From Larix kaempferi (Eukaryota > Streptophyta > Pinopsida > Pinales > Pinaceae), in NCBI GenBank assembly GCA_027924585.1, contig BSBM01000461.1, forward strand, positions 6,802,501-6,866,500: a stretch of 64,000 bases of DNA, written 5' to 3'. The position numbers and the translations under genes were made by a program. The notes under the pieces were generated by a model. The model was given only the letters and a program-made list of their open reading frames with translations, did no database searches and had not been told where the DNA came from. Positions within the stretch are counted from its first letter, which is position 1, and every line of letters starts with the position of its first letter. Positions 11,011-23,495 of the stretch are shown in pieces.

Positions 11011-13214
11011 TCAAAACTCAAGCTTCCTCTTGTTCTTTCCCAACGTTGATCCTCTAGGAGCACGTCTAGGATCAGTGTGCGTCTCTGGATCCTGCAAATT
11101 AAATATCAATTGTTAAATTCAACTAACTATGTACTAATACATTAGCTCAATAATTAACTCAACAATTATCAACTTGTGCATGGAAAGTGCATGAAACACT
11201 GGAAATTGCATGAAACACTTGGTCACTAAAGTACATATCACCTCAACTGACAAAGGGAATTGCGTTCCTTGTGTAGCAGATGGAGCCGTTGGTTGAACAT
11301 CCAGGAAGGTCGCAACCATGGTCGAACCAGGGGGGCTAGGAACTGCTCCTGCTGGTGGTGGCTACAATCACAAAATGTTGAAATAGTTAGACATGCATGA
11401 ATAAACAATAGACAACAATAATAAACTATGTAAAGATCATGTTGAAATAGTTACATACCTATGTGTGATTAGTTGCCATTGCAAATGCAGCACTGATTGT
11501 TGCATCAACCATCGATGCGAGGTTTTGAGTATACAAATCGGGTTCCTGATGCAGTAAACATGCAATTCAAACATTGACAAAAACGATTTATGCACTGGAT
11601 TTCAAGTTAACCAACAAATATCATTGAAGGATATACATTACCATGGTATGAGTAAGCCCATGGTCGTGGGCAGCTGGAGTCTTGCTAGGAGTAGGCCACC
11701 TCACATACACATGACCCTTGTTCACGAATGGCCTAGCGGGAGATACAAATCCAGGCAATGGTCTAGATGTCTCGGTTGGTGCCTACAGTCATCAAGTGTT
11801 CATGTAGTTAGACATGCATGATTCAACAAATAGACATGTATTTAAAAAATGACATTTTTAATTGTCTACCTGGAGCCCAGATGTTTCCTCAGATGATACG
11901 ACCATGGGTGCTACCTCCACATTAGCTTGCCCCAGTGAAGGATCTGCCATCTACAATTTTAATAATTGTAAATATTAGACTGTAGATAGCATTAGTGAAC
12001 TAAAATGTAAAGTATGTGGAAATTAACAAATTAACAAGTATTAAAAAACTGAAATTTTAAAATGTTTACCTCGGTGTGAGATACGGCAATGGATGCTATA
12101 TAAGATGGGCCTGCCAAATGGGTAGCATCATGAATCCCTCCACCAACGACGAGATCCATGGATGGAATGCCATGCCTCCCTGTAGAGTCTGGAACATCTG
12201 ACTCTGGGGCATCACTGTTGGCATAAAGCATCAACTACAAGTTCACAAAATTAATATATTAGCTCAAACTATATATATGTGTACAAAGACGAAAATAAAT
12301 GAAGAATTTATTACAATTAACCATCTACATACCTCACTCAAAAACCCACTGAAGGAAACATCTGAGGCAAGACCATTGCAGGGACGACCACACGATGTGC
12401 ACTCGTGAGGCTCAATACTAGGATGGGGATGTGCCGATGGTCCTGCACTAGTGGATGGTCCTACACTAGACGATGGTCCTGCATGGTGACGACCTAGTGT
12501 ATGTACCACACCAGGGACAGATGTCCCTTCCTCACCCATATGTTGAACCATAGTGCCATGGCGAACAAACACCCGTGCCAAAATAAAAAATGCATCACGT
12601 GTATGTGGAATAACACGATGTGCAGGTGGGACATCTGGCCCAGGAAACTACCTGCGAGGTGCAGGGATAGGGCAATCCTGGTCTCAAAGCCTCGCATTGG
12701 GTCGGTTTTGGGGCATCCCCCCACCGATCTTTTGAAACTGTAAGATATCAAAATAGTTTATGTGTTTATGTAACACGAACTCTGCATACACCTTTCGAAG
12801 GAAATACAAGGGAATTTCCCTGTTGTTATGTGGTGGCATATCAAAAACCATGTACCATCTGTCCATCCAGTTATCAAAAAATGGTTGAAACGTGCACCAC
12901 TCAATGGAGATATGAGGCTTGTTTGCATTTGGGATTTCCCTCGACCGAGGGTCCTTAAACAATGCAAATATGAGTTCTTTGGATATTTTCAACTTTTTTA
13001 TTGCATTGTAGTCAAGCCCATCAGCATATTCTTGTCTTTTTCTTTCTCTATATGATGTAATATCATATAGTACATTGCTAGACTCTGAAATGGTGTCAAC
13101 AATTGCATCCAAGGTTGATGCAAGCAAGCGGTGAATCCTGTCACCATCACTAAAAGCTGCACTAATGCCCCTCAAGCAGGAAAACTCAATCAGTATCTCG
13201 GCATTTGTGTCCAT
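11011..13214 (-). pseudogene. Unrecognised seven-exon gene, all introns phase 0, with three in-frame stops
   Basis: A complete model reads on the minus strand. Exons are 13214-12333, 12234-12070, 11950-11870, 11782-11642, 11545-11459, 11361-11242 and 11091-11011. Every junction is GT-AG and every intron is phase 0. Translation starts MDTNAEILIEF and ends GKNKRKLEF followed by TGA, about 518 residues. The first 190 residues look globular (YRERKRQEYADGLDYNAIKK, WCTFQPFFDNWMDRWYMVF). The rest is Pro/Ser/Gly-rich and likely disordered. An acceptor site (TATTGTAG) ends at 13223, so a 5' UTR intron is probable. Stops interrupt it at 12686-12684 (TGA), 12650-12648 (TAG) and 11461-11459 (TAG). I do not recognise the family; it may be a host gene or the second ORF of an unknown transposon. 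Confidence 0.62.
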
Positions 13215-13222
13215 AGCAGCAA

Positions 13223-15268
13223 CTACAATAAAAAACATCAATACGAAAATCATTAGAAACATATACATGGTATATAATGACGTCTCTTCAAAATTGAAAA
13301 TGTATTAAATCAAACTCAAGTAAGCAATTTAATGGCATTCACTTACATACATTTAAAACTTAAAATTAAACATTTAACAATTAAAAAGTAAGTTTCGCTC
13401 AACTTCTTTCTAGAAGTTAAGGCACTTCTTAACCCTCATTGGTGACTTTTCCATGCAAACTTGGGTTTAAAATTCTTAGAATTTAGGAGTGTTATTTGAC
13501 ATGTTTTGGCCTTTACGTCCCTTGCAGAAAACAATATTTCCATCAACTTCATAAGCTAGCATTAAATTTATTGATTTCAACATATTACGCCTTGTGGTTG
13601 GAGGGGAGGACAAAGTGGCATGGAATGAAATGGATATGTATGAGTTTGTCTTGCCAATATGATTACATATGTACTTGAGATGACTATCAATGATTAAGAT
13701 GTTGAATAATCAACTAGAGATTGTGACTAGAATGACAATAAAAACGATGTCAACTTAATAAGATATCACAAGTGGAAAATGACAGTGTTATCTCATAATT
13801 ATCACATGCATATTTATTAATTTGATCCAAGTATTATGATATGTGATTGATATGACAAGATGGTTAATTAGGAGGATGAAGATTACTTGTTGAGATAGAA
13901 CAACTAAATTTAAATGTCACAGTCCTAAGACTGTGACTACATTCAGTTAATGAATTTAAGTAAGAATAAGATATGACTTGTTAGGCTTAGAAACATGGTT
14001 AAGGTAACATGCCCGGGGGCATGTCAAGTGGTAAAACTCAGGCCCGTGTCTTAAACAAAGTCTTTAAGAGGGATGGAAGTTTAGGATAGATGTAGGGTTA
14101 GGAAAATAGCCAAGGGAAGAAGGTCCGAGATAGGTAAGAATGTTAGAAGGGTTTTAGGATAGGTTTCTAGGAGTAGTTACTAGGTCAGGGCCACAGGTCT
14201 TTTTGAGTGTAGATTAGGATTGTTGGATATGTAAACGACAGGGGCGAGGGACTATTAGGATATGTGAGGCAAGAAAAGGGGTGAAAATTAACTCGATCAT
14301 GGTTGGAAACACTCTCACGACACACTCTAGGTAGTTCATGGGTGTTCACCATTTCTATTGTTCTAAAAACATGGAAACCAACCAAAAGTGACAATTCCTT
14401 GGAGCAAAATAGAGACAATTTCTCTCTGCAAAATCGATCTCTACATTGTATGGCAAGTTCAGAAAATTAAATAAAAAACATAGTGATTTTCTATATGAAG
14501 TCTTTGAGTTGAATCGATGGTCCCTGAGCGTTGAGTAGATTGATCGAGGGTGTGGATAGGGCAGGCCCGAGAGGAACTTTGTTAATGTGTTTTGGCATTT
14601 AGTTAAGGGTGCTTAACTAAGAGGCAATGTATAGCTACATACACTTGTGATGAAATTTTGATTATGTTCATGGACAAATGATTGTGATGAAATTTTGAGA
14701 AATCAAGTTACTAATTTTTTATGCATTTTTTCTATTCATGCTTGTGCATGCATTTCATCTTGTTATGGCCATTTCCGAGGAAAATTATTTAATTAGTATC
14801 ATGGGAAATGGCCTTTGAGGGTTGGAAATTTGGGTTTCATGTGGATGGATACATTGTAGAAAGGGAGGAGTTCTATTTTTTTCGATTTTTGGTTGCATTA
14901 GGAATTTTTGAGTTTTTGAAAATGGATTCATTGTAATTATTCACTCATCTTGGTTGAGGGAGATGTGAATTTAATTAGAGATTGGGTTATTTCCAATTTT
15001 ATAAATATTACAAAACTAGGTTGTTTTAAACTATAAAAAATGGTAATTTAGGTTAAGAAATGACAAAAAAATGGTATTGGCGAATGAATTACCTGATTAG
15101 ATGACAATCCACCGGTGAATTTTCCTCCCCTCCAACTAAATCGAGCTCCTCGGATACTCCAGGGCACACAAACTGTCCTCATCCAAGCTCGAATTCGCGT
15201 TTCTGATGCGCAAAAAGTGTCATGGGTGGTTGGGGGTGGTCGGGACTATTTTTAAATTGATTTTAGAT
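13223..15268. other. Noncoding stretch, probable 5' UTR intron of the minus-strand gene
   Basis: No coding sequence is recognised. A donor-like CAG|GTAATT on the minus strand lies at 15093, following a GC-richer 90-bp segment (15093-15182) that could be the upstream noncoding exon of the 11011-13214 gene. If so, the intron runs from 15092 to 13223. The pairing is inference. Confidence 0.35.
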
Positions 15269-15345
15269 TTACAAAATGCGTACGCATTTTGTAACTACAT
15301 AAAGCATACGCGTTTTGTAGTTCTATAACGCGTACGCATTATGGT
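15269..15345. promoter_or_regulatory. Clustered GCGTACGC palindromes
   Basis: A perfect 26-bp palindrome (15269-15294; half-site TTACAAAATGCGT) is followed at about 26-bp spacing by two imperfect relatives containing GCATACGCGTTTTGTA and ACGCGTACGCATTATG. It lies just upstream of the candidate first exon of the minus-strand gene, so it could be a set of binding sites for a dimeric regulator. It could also be a remnant repeat. Confidence 0.5.
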
Positions 15346-15525
15346 TACCTAACCTACATGTCTAATGACATGTCAGGCTTGGGTTTTACCATAACAAGTG
15401 CTAAGTATCAGAAACGCGTTATGTTTTTATGTATCAGAAACGAGTTTTGAAAAACTAGGATTGCAAATGGACTAAATGCAATTTAAAAATTTTTATGCAT
15501 AATGTTCATCAATTATTTCCATCTA

Positions 15526-15757
15526 GGTACCACACCATTGGGGTCCATATGTCCTTTATGTTCTTTCGTCAATATGGTAGCACACCGTCGGGTCCATTTG
15601 TATTTCATGTCCGTTTATCGACAAGGTACCACATCATCGAGTCCTTTCGTCTGTCATTTTCCTTTATCGAAAAGGTACCACATCGTCGGGTCCTTTTGTC
15701 CGTCATTTCTGTTTATCGACAAGGTACCACATCGTTGGGTCCTTTCGTTGATACATC
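15526..15757. repeat. Tandem repeat, 49-50 bp unit, about 4.5 copies
   Basis: GGTACCACA(C/T)C-type starts fall at 15526, 15576, 15625, 15674 and 15723. Each unit continues with TCGGGTCC, a TTTCGTC-like block and TTTATCGACAA. 15758-16400 shows nothing recognisable. Confidence 0.9.
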
Positions 15758-16419
15758 TTCGTTGCATATTATTTGCGGGAACTTCATGTAGGGATTTATG
15801 ATCTGTTACCTTTAATACTCCATCTATATGCTATTGGAGACTAATGGCGCTAAGGATTAAGTATGTTCTTACTGCACGCTCACCAACTCGTACGTGACCA
15901 ACTCTGTCATGGTCCACTTCGCACGACTTCACGCGTCTCCAAGTAAGCAGCTCAAGGGATTTTGAAATCGGCCGTGGAATTCCATAGGAAGTCGACACCG
16001 TCGTCGTTCTTCTGTGTGTGATTTATTTGTACTCTACGTTCCCCTTTATTTCCTTTGTGAGTTCATCGGTGAATCATTTCACCTATCGCTACACACATGC
16101 TCAAAAGCACACATTAATAGCTCTGTTCTCATTTGTCATAACCTATTTCGTAATCCACTAGTCGTTAAGCAACATATTCAAGTATACATATCTTATTTTC
16201 CATAAAACAGCTAGTCGTTAAGTAAGCATACATTTATTCATCAATTCTAGATAAAGTATCCAATTCCACAAATTTCCATTTAATCCATTTTTTTCATTCA
16301 TCAAATTTGTCGACATGCACATCTTCAAGTGTTTCTCAATCGTTAAGACATATCAAGACTCAAAAGACCACTTTATCAAAGTTTGTTCAGTCGGGTCACT
16401 CGATAGGTGCCCTTAAAGT

Positions 16420-17801
16420 CCACAATTATTCTAGGGGCATTACAGTTATAAAGGGGTTTTCACAAAAGAAAGGTATACATTTTGATGAAATATTCCCTCC
16501 TGTTATGAAAGTGACTTCAATTAGAACTATTTTAAGTTTAGTGGCAGTAGAATATTTTCATCTTGAACAAATAGATGTAAATATTGTCTTTCTCCATGGG
16601 AATATGGAGGAAGATATTTATATGCAACAACCACAGGGGTATGAGGTCAAAGGGAGAGAGAATTTAGTATGCAGGTTGAAGAAGAGCATGTATGGCCTAA
16701 AGCAAGCTCCAAGGCATTGGTATTTAAAATTTGACAGGTTCATGACAGAACAAGGTTATAGTAGATGTCATTATGGCCAATGTGTTTATTTCAAGAAGCT
16801 AGAGATGGAAGATATATTATCTTGTTATTTTATGTGGATGACATGCTTGTTGCAGGGTCTAACATGCAGTATATAAATGTGCTCAAAAGGAAATTATATA
16901 ATTCATTTGCAATGAAGGATTTGCGTGCTGCAAAGCAAATCCTTGCTATGAGAATACCAAGAGACGGGAAAAATCGCAAATTGACATTGTCTTAGGGTGA
17001 GTACATAGAAAAGGTGTTGGAGAGGTTTAGAATGTAGGATGAAAAACCGGTTAGTACACCTTTGGAAATCCATTTCAATCTAAGAAAGGATATGTGTCCC
17101 AAAACATAGGAGGATATAGAATACATGTCCAAGGTTACCTATTCATCAGCAGTTGGCAACTTAATATATGCCATGGTGTGCACACGACTGGATATTGCAC
17201 ATGCAGTGGGAGTTGTGAGAAGGTATATGAACAATCCAAGTAATGAGAATTGGAAGAAAGTAAAGTGGATTCTCACGTATCTGAGAGGTACTACTACTCA
17301 TGCATTATGTTTTGGATGTTCAGACACTATTCTACAGGGATATGTTTCTGCAGATATGGCAGGTGATAAAGATAGGAGGATAAGCACCACAAGGTATGTC
17401 TTTACTATAGATGGAACAACGGTAAGTTGGATTTTGAAACTACAAAAGGTTGTTTCACTTTCAACAACGGAGCCAGAGTATGTTGTCGGAACATAGGCTA
17501 GTAAGGAGATGATTTGGCTATAGAGGTTCATGGAGGAATTGGGTAAGAAGTAGGAGAATAGTAGGTTGTATAGTGACATCCAGAGTGCCATTCATATTCA
17601 AAATAATTTATCTTTCCATTCTAATACTAAACATATATAGATCAAGTACCATTTCATACACTTTATTCTGGAAAATGAACTGTTGAAGTTGGAAAAGATA
17701 CATACTAGCCAAAATCCTATAGACATGTTGACAAAGATAACTTAACCAGAGAGAAACTGAGTTCCTACTCACTTTTAGTTGGCCTTGAAGCATTAAGATG
17801 A
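16420..17801 (+). pseudogene. Copia pol remnant (reverse transcriptase and RNase H)
   Basis: The RT part contains KGFSQKKGIHFDEIFPPV, QIDVNIVFLHGNMEEDIYM, SMYGLKQAPRHWY and an intact YVDDMLVAG (16831-). The RNase H part contains GDKDRRISTTRYVF, VSLSTTEPEYV and IKYHF. A frameshift lies near 16780-16830. After it, seven in-frame stops (16993, 17035, 17107, 17494, 17521, 17551, 17638) are all TAG, and each stands where Gln would be normal for the family. A further frameshift near 17740 precedes a plausible C-terminus at 17799-17801. Confidence 0.88.
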
Positions 17802-17893
17802 ATATGAGAAATTTGCTAGGTCCAAAATTTGGAGCATAGTCCAATAGATTCAATAGAAGTGGAGTTGTTGTGATCAGTATCCAAGTGGGAGAT

Positions 17894-18480
17894 TGTTGGT
17901 TACAGAGCTTGATCTTCTTGATTCAGATGTCATGTTTCAGCCATGTATGGATTCAATCCCATGATGTTGGGGTGTGGAAGGATCCCCCCACTATAATCTC
18001 CATGGGGGTCCAGGCGGGCAGTGACTACTTTTGGGAGCCCCCGCTGGAGGGGGTTCGGGGGCAGCAGTCCCGTAGATAAAATTTCAGAAAAAATGCATTG
18101 TAATATGTTGTATTTTCATATTCATGACTTGGTCAATAATGGGTAATTTACAGGTCCATGGTATTGGGTATCATATGGTATTTTCCCATGGTAATCCCTC
18201 ATTAACAGGAAGGCATTTCAATACACCTGTGTATTGTAATATTGTAAATATTTATGTGATTGTGTAAGAGAGACTATGAGAGAGTGAAGAGAAAATTGCA
18301 GCGGATGTGCTACGAATTGTATCCCTTCATTTCCTAGATGGTATAATAAAATGATTGACAATTTCTCCATGGACATAGCCCATATTTGGTGAACCACGTA
18401 TATTGGTGTGTCTCTTGTATTATGTTTATGTGTTTTATTTCTGCATTTTATTTTATGTTATTGTTATACGATCATGTTTT
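17894..18480 (+). repeat. Partial 3' LTR of the Copia fragment
   Basis: It begins TGTTGGTTACAGAGC directly after the purine tract and holds a G/C-rich segment around 17985-18070. It also has an AACCACGTATATTGGTGTG block near 18391, a typical late LTR block in plant Copia elements. No second copy was found for end definition. Confidence 0.55.
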
Positions 18481-18716
18481 CTTAAAAGATTCTTATCAGG
18501 CATATCTGAATTACCATCAACACTGTTGGCTATTACATCAAGAGTTTGAGCACAAGGAGCATCGTTATTGTCAAAAACACAATCTTGACAGGTAATATCA
18601 CCATTATGATCTTGATTAAAAACATGGAGCACTAATTGACCAAGATTTTGGTTCGATTTAGTTTGGTTGAGAGGCTTTGAGCTACCTAATTTTTGAAGAA
18701 CATGGATCAACCCCAA
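18453..18716 (-). pseudogene. Short retroelement-like acidic linker fragment
   Basis: An 87-residue open frame (LGLIHVLQKLGSSKP, then an Asp/Asn-rich tail) lies downstream of the gag-like fragment at 19090-19600 in the same orientation. It may be the C-terminal part of the same decayed protein. No motif is recognised. Confidence 0.25.
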
Positions 18717-19089
18717 TTTCCCAAGAAATTGGTCAGCAATCTATCCAACGACCTTGATATCTACATCTCATGAATTGTCTTTGGATTCAAGCCCTGAATG
18801 ATAATATGGAGTAATGGTTTGAGTCTCGAATGTGTTACTGTGAGCTAAAACTTGATTTTGGGACAGGGTTTCATTTTGAGGAGTAAAACCCTCGGTCATA
18901 AAATGACCCTTATCAATATTCACATTAAGCAAATCCTACAGAACAATATTTTCCTCACATGGAGGAATAACATTAAGGAGAGCATCTGCAGCGAGATATT
19001 AGAGGGATTATCCACCACGGAGGAAGGCTCTGACCAACAATTTCTCCAAATTGTTTTACCAAGAATCCTCTAAATGGATGAGCCTAAAT

Positions 19090-19600
19090 TAAACAAGGAT
19101 ACGAATAAGACCGAAGTGACAAAGGACTCTCTCATACTCCTTAAAAGTTTTTTGATATCGAAAGGACATAACTTTCAAACTCATTAATATAAAATGTGTC
19201 AATTTAAGTTGACAACCTAACAATGCCATGAACAATCTGATATGATATCTCAGAACTGTGTTATATATTCCTTCACAGGTTACAAAATGACAAATAGGTA
19301 CCCGAATATTTTTCCATTCGGTCTTAAAGAGATTTAGGGGCATACCTTTCTAGAAATCTTTGCTTAATCAAGAGTGATTTCCATGGCACACTCTTAATCG
19401 TAGAGTGTTTGAAGCACTTGTCACCACTATTTGGAAATTCGGTGGCTTTATCAATGAATTCCTCATCTATCAGTAATTACTCAATGTCACCCACAATAGG
19501 CCTTTTCCCATTGAACGTCTTGGAAAACACTATGGTTACTTCCCTATTGTGACAGTGGAATTTCTTAATGAAATGAATCCACCCTTCTCTACAGAAAAGC
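19090..19600 (-). pseudogene. Decayed gag-like ORF of a plant retroelement
   Basis: On the minus strand, the frames read REVTIVFSKTFNGKRPIVGD, then FIDKATEFPNSGDKCFKHST, then LNLFKTEWKNI, CHFVTCEGIYNTVLRYHIR, and finally YERVLCHFGLIRILV. This resembles gag-like proteins I recall from fern and gymnosperm retroelements (a 'GLP..GEKWFK' and 'ITCEGR' pattern). Frame breaks occur near 19340 and a stop lies near 19490. No pol or LTR is attached. Confidence 0.4.
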
Positions 19601-20540
19601 TTTAAATATGAGCATCATATTCAGCCGTCGTCAACTATTCTATCTCAATCCTTTTAATTTGTCCCATGGCGAGATGATAGGCAAAACACTCCAATGAAGA
19701 GGAAGATTGAAATATCAAAGTAATGGTGAGAAGCTATGCAGGAGCATAAGAGGGTTTACGTTTGGAACATTATCGAAACCCTAAAAAGTTAAGAGCAGAG
19801 GAAATGACATTCGGCAGGGGGTAATGAACACACAAATTTCCTGAATTGTCGAATAACAATACCATCAAGTAATGAATACATCACATGATAGTACCATAAA
19901 TGGAGTAGAGAAACTGTGCTGAAACATTTGACATGTTGAAAACGAGAGGTGTGACGTACGGCTATAAGCTGCGATCATAATATCCCATACCGCGACTAAT
20001 AGCAGGGTCTTATGAAATGGAGGTGTTCATATAACCATGCGTTAAGTGGCAATTAAATCAAATTCGTAGTTATGCATGCAAATGAACACGTAGATGGACA
20101 AGGCAGAATGTGCTTGCCAACGTGGAGGTTGAAGGTGTATGTGTCATGGTGAAAAGATAAGGCCTATTACACGTCGTCGTCCATGTTGTAGGTACCAAGT
20201 GCAAATGAATTATGACAGTGCAGATAGTCACATCACGTTATCTACAACATGTTGTCCTTATCAGATTATGATCAACCGAGATAGTGGTATTTAAATATTT
20301 TTCTTAGTTGGTGGTTTTAATTGAAAACCCCTCGATTTAAATGAATATGTATTGTGATAAAAGATTCTGCAATGAGCGCAAAAGTAAGTCGAATTCATCG
20401 GCAAATTACTATTAATAATTATAAAAGTGAGTTTTTAAGAGTTTGATTTATTATATTAAATGATATTTACTAAATTTTAAGTGATATACGTTTTTGTGAT
20501 TTTTTTTTATGTCAATGAAGCGTCATGTTAAGGAGCAGGG

Positions 20541-20542
<2 letters not shown>

Positions 20543-20580
<38 letters not shown>
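20543..20580. repeat. (AT)n microsatellite
   Basis: About 19 uninterrupted AT dinucleotides. Confidence 0.95.
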
Positions 20581-20583
<3 letters not shown>

Positions 20584-20707
20584 AAAGAATTATAAAATTA
20601 TTTAAAATAATAATTATAATGATAGTAGAATATATAATAAAGATTTAGAAATGAAAGGTCTCTTGATTTTTAAAAGGTAATTATGATATTGAATAATATT
20701 TTATGGA

Positions 20708-20746
20708 GTAAGTAAGTAAGTAAGTATATATATATATATATATATA
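20708..20746. repeat. (TAAG)n-(TA)n compound microsatellite
   Basis: Four TAAG-type units run directly into about eleven TA dinucleotides. Confidence 0.95.
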
Positions 20747-22989
20747 AAGTAGAGATATCAAAGATATAAAATATTTTGAAAATTTTATAATATTTGATAA
20801 CAATTGAAAATTATTTTATTTAGATTAGGAAGTAGTATTAATATTTTCATTTTCAAAAATAAAAACGAAATATAAAAATAAAACAAATATAAAAAATTTA
20901 TTACATCTCACAATTTATGTTTATTGACTTTGTCAAACTAAACTATGTTATAAATTTTCAATAAAAAAAACAAAATTAAATATAAATAACTTTAAAAAAA
21001 AACCTTAAAGTAAATTGATGTGATACGAAAGAAGTATCTATGATGTGAAAATTATTGGAAATTTAGAATTAGCTTCAACCTTATTCATTCAAAAGTTTTG
21101 AACCCAGTCCCAATATTAAAACAAGTTAATTAACATTTAAAATTAAAAGTTAAATGTTTTGTTTTTGTTTGAAAGAAAAGCATATATATCTCTCATGAAC
21201 GTACTCTTTGTAAGAAATTTGATTTTTTTTTTTTTTTAAACAAGATATTAGATGTATTTTTAATTGACAGGGTGATCGATGTCGTACAGAGTCTCCATGG
21301 ATGGAATTTGGATTCATCTTTGTCCGCCATATATTTCTTTTTTATGTTTTTTGTTCTAATACTTCGAAGAAAAAATGTTTTCTCTAAAATTGTAGCCTTC
21401 AACAATGAAATTTTTATGAAAAACTAACTCTTCAGTAATAAAGTTTTATTTAAAAAATTACCCTCCCATAATGTTGTTTTAAGTTAAAAACTAATTTAAC
21501 CCTCTATGTGAATGGTTATTTGAAATTTCCTCCAATCATGGTTACTCTACATACTATTTTCGATTTTCTATTCAACCATCATAATCTCACTTTGATTTTA
21601 TGGCTTCTTTGTGAAAGTTATGTGTAAAAAATCTTAAAATGAAAAATGTAGAAAGGTCTTGACCTACATTACATAAGATCTATTATTTGAGCTTCAAACA
21701 ACAACAAAAATTTACAAAATACAATAAATCCTCCTTAAAACTATAAAAATAATAAATCTTCCTTAAAATTAGAAAAATAAAAACTAATATTGCTTCATAC
21801 ATATTAATATGAAATGCATTAAAAAATGACATATATATTTAACTTTTTCCATTAAGATAAATTTTCATAAATGGCTCTCTCGCTTTAAGGGAGTGTCGAT
21901 TAAAGCTCCGATACTATGCTGCTATGAACTATATTCGATGAAAGCTTCGATACTAGGATGCTATGAACTATATTGCTCATTGGGGTTTTATGGTAGTTTT
22001 GAAGAACCCCATAGACATGGGTTATGTACTTATATATTCGACTGCTTAATACTTAGCTTTCATGACGAAGTGCTTATAAAGTCTAACTAAACTGCTAATG
22101 GCTACTCCTTTCTGGCATGCCTGTAGTTCAACCTCCCAACTTTTGGGTATATATGGTTATCTTTTCCCCTTGGCAGACTAATAGGAATGTCTTATTTCTA
22201 TTGTAGTGTCTTCTAACAGGAAAGTAAGAGGAAGTGTGGAGGAAGTGTTGAATTTGTTTGATAAAAAACTATTTTGATGATAGAATAGAAATGAAAAAAA
22301 GATCTCGAGAAAAGATAGGATGGATGAACACTCAGGGTATGGATTTTTGTCATTAACATTCATCACGGTATTGTCTAGTTATCAAAACCTGATCATATGA
22401 TTTTCCAAGAAGGGGTTGATTGGGGCTTTTAGCCGCAGTTAATATCTTGATGCAGATAAGTTAGCGGAGCTTGTTTTGGGTGGCTAGCCCAATGTATCAA
22501 TGATTGCACCCATTTGCTCATATTCTTATTTATAAAAAAAATTATTTCTTTAGTGAGGTAAACCCAAAGTTCATTTTTATAGCAGTAAAGACATATGTAC
22601 CTTATACCATTCCAATAACAAGAAAATCCCATGTTCCTCGGTCTGGGTAAATCTTAAGAACCAACAGTTAAGCTACTGGATAGAAGATCGATTTTTCAGA
22701 TAGGGATCCACTCATACATGGAGACGTGTATGATTAAACCCGGGGCTTCTCCCTGGGGAAATATGAAATCCTAAATTTGGAAGAAGGTTAAAGGTGGTTG
22801 AAGTATTACTGTATGCATTGGCTTATGATTTCCCTGGCTTGGAGTTGGCATTAACAAGTATCCTTAAAAAAATATATACGAGTAAGGGGATTGGGACATG
22901 CCCTTTATATTATTCACTAGGGAATCTTTTTTATTTTAATGATAGATTTGTTTCCAAGTATTCCCACTCCATGTATAAGAATTAAATGA

Positions 22990-23097
22990 TTTCCCTTAAG
23001 ATCTTAAGGCTACCAACAAAATAATAAAAAACAAAAAACAAATTATTTAATAAAATCAGAACACTTTATGTATGAGAATCAAATTATTTCCCTTAAG
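22990..23097. repeat. First copy of a tandem duplication whose second copy holds the hAT insertion
   Basis: CCCTTAAGAT(C)TTAAGGCTACC and the following AACAAAATAATAA...AACCAGAAC-type sequence recur beyond the hAT element from 26485 (CCCTTAAGATATTAAGGC). The hAT sits at the start of the second copy, duplicating CCCTTAAG. Confidence 0.8.
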
Positions 23098-23141
23098 CTA
23101 AGAAATCGGATTCGCTCTAACCCCTCCCCATGTCCCAAATC

Positions 23142-23288
23142 AGTCGAATCGGACACGATTCGATATGAATTCGTGTCCGATTCGACTTTCCTTCGAATCC
23201 GAATTCGGGACACGTTTTTAAAACGAATCGGAAACGAATTTAAAGCGTGTCCCAACTGTCGGACACGAACCCAAAAAACAGGACACGT
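23142..23288. promoter_or_regulatory. 5' subterminal repeats of the hAT element
   Basis: Six GGACACG-type motifs in either orientation lie within about 145 bp. The first two form a palindrome with 17-bp perfect arms (23142-23158 and 23171-23187, AGTCGAATCGGACACGA). Such clusters are the expected transposase-binding region in hAT elements. They may also lie in the transposase promoter. Confidence 0.75.
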
Positions 23289-23495
23289 TATTTGTGGAAA
23301 AAGGCATCCGAGTTTGTTTAAAAACAGAATTTTGCCTTTCCTTTTGTCATTTGCAAGGAAGCATTTGGTTGAGAGTGAGTTGTATGTGCAGGTGAAGGAG
23401 ATTTGAAGGCTATCCATTGTTTCCAAGTGATTCCAAGTGCATTCCGGTGGATTTGTGGAGAGGATTGCAAGCTCAACCATCACACAAGAGAAGGA

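Larger units (their letters stand above)
16400..18480 (+). mobile_element. 5'-truncated Copia element: RT, RNase H, PPT and part of the 3' LTR
   Basis: The element lacks 5' LTR, gag, protease and integrase. It begins abruptly within the reverse transcriptase. The 3' end shows a purine tract (AGTGGGAGA, 17885-17893) followed by an LTR starting TGTTGGTTACAG at 17894. The distal LTR end is not clear and is placed near 18480 from loss of LTR-like character. Confidence 0.75.
19601..22989. other. AT-rich noncoding DNA
   Basis: I see no gene, RNA gene or complete mobile element here. Besides the microsatellites listed separately, there is a short tandem duplication at about 21900-21980 (AAGCT(C/T)CGATACTA, then GCTATGAACTATATT twice). 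Confidence 0.6.

Noticed and set aside
12501-12743. Plus-strand open frame of 80 codons
   Set aside because: It is antisense to exon 1 of the well-supported minus-strand gene.
15495-15801. Two overlapping open frames of about 98 codons
   Set aside because: Both are produced by the 49-bp tandem repeat and look like no known protein.
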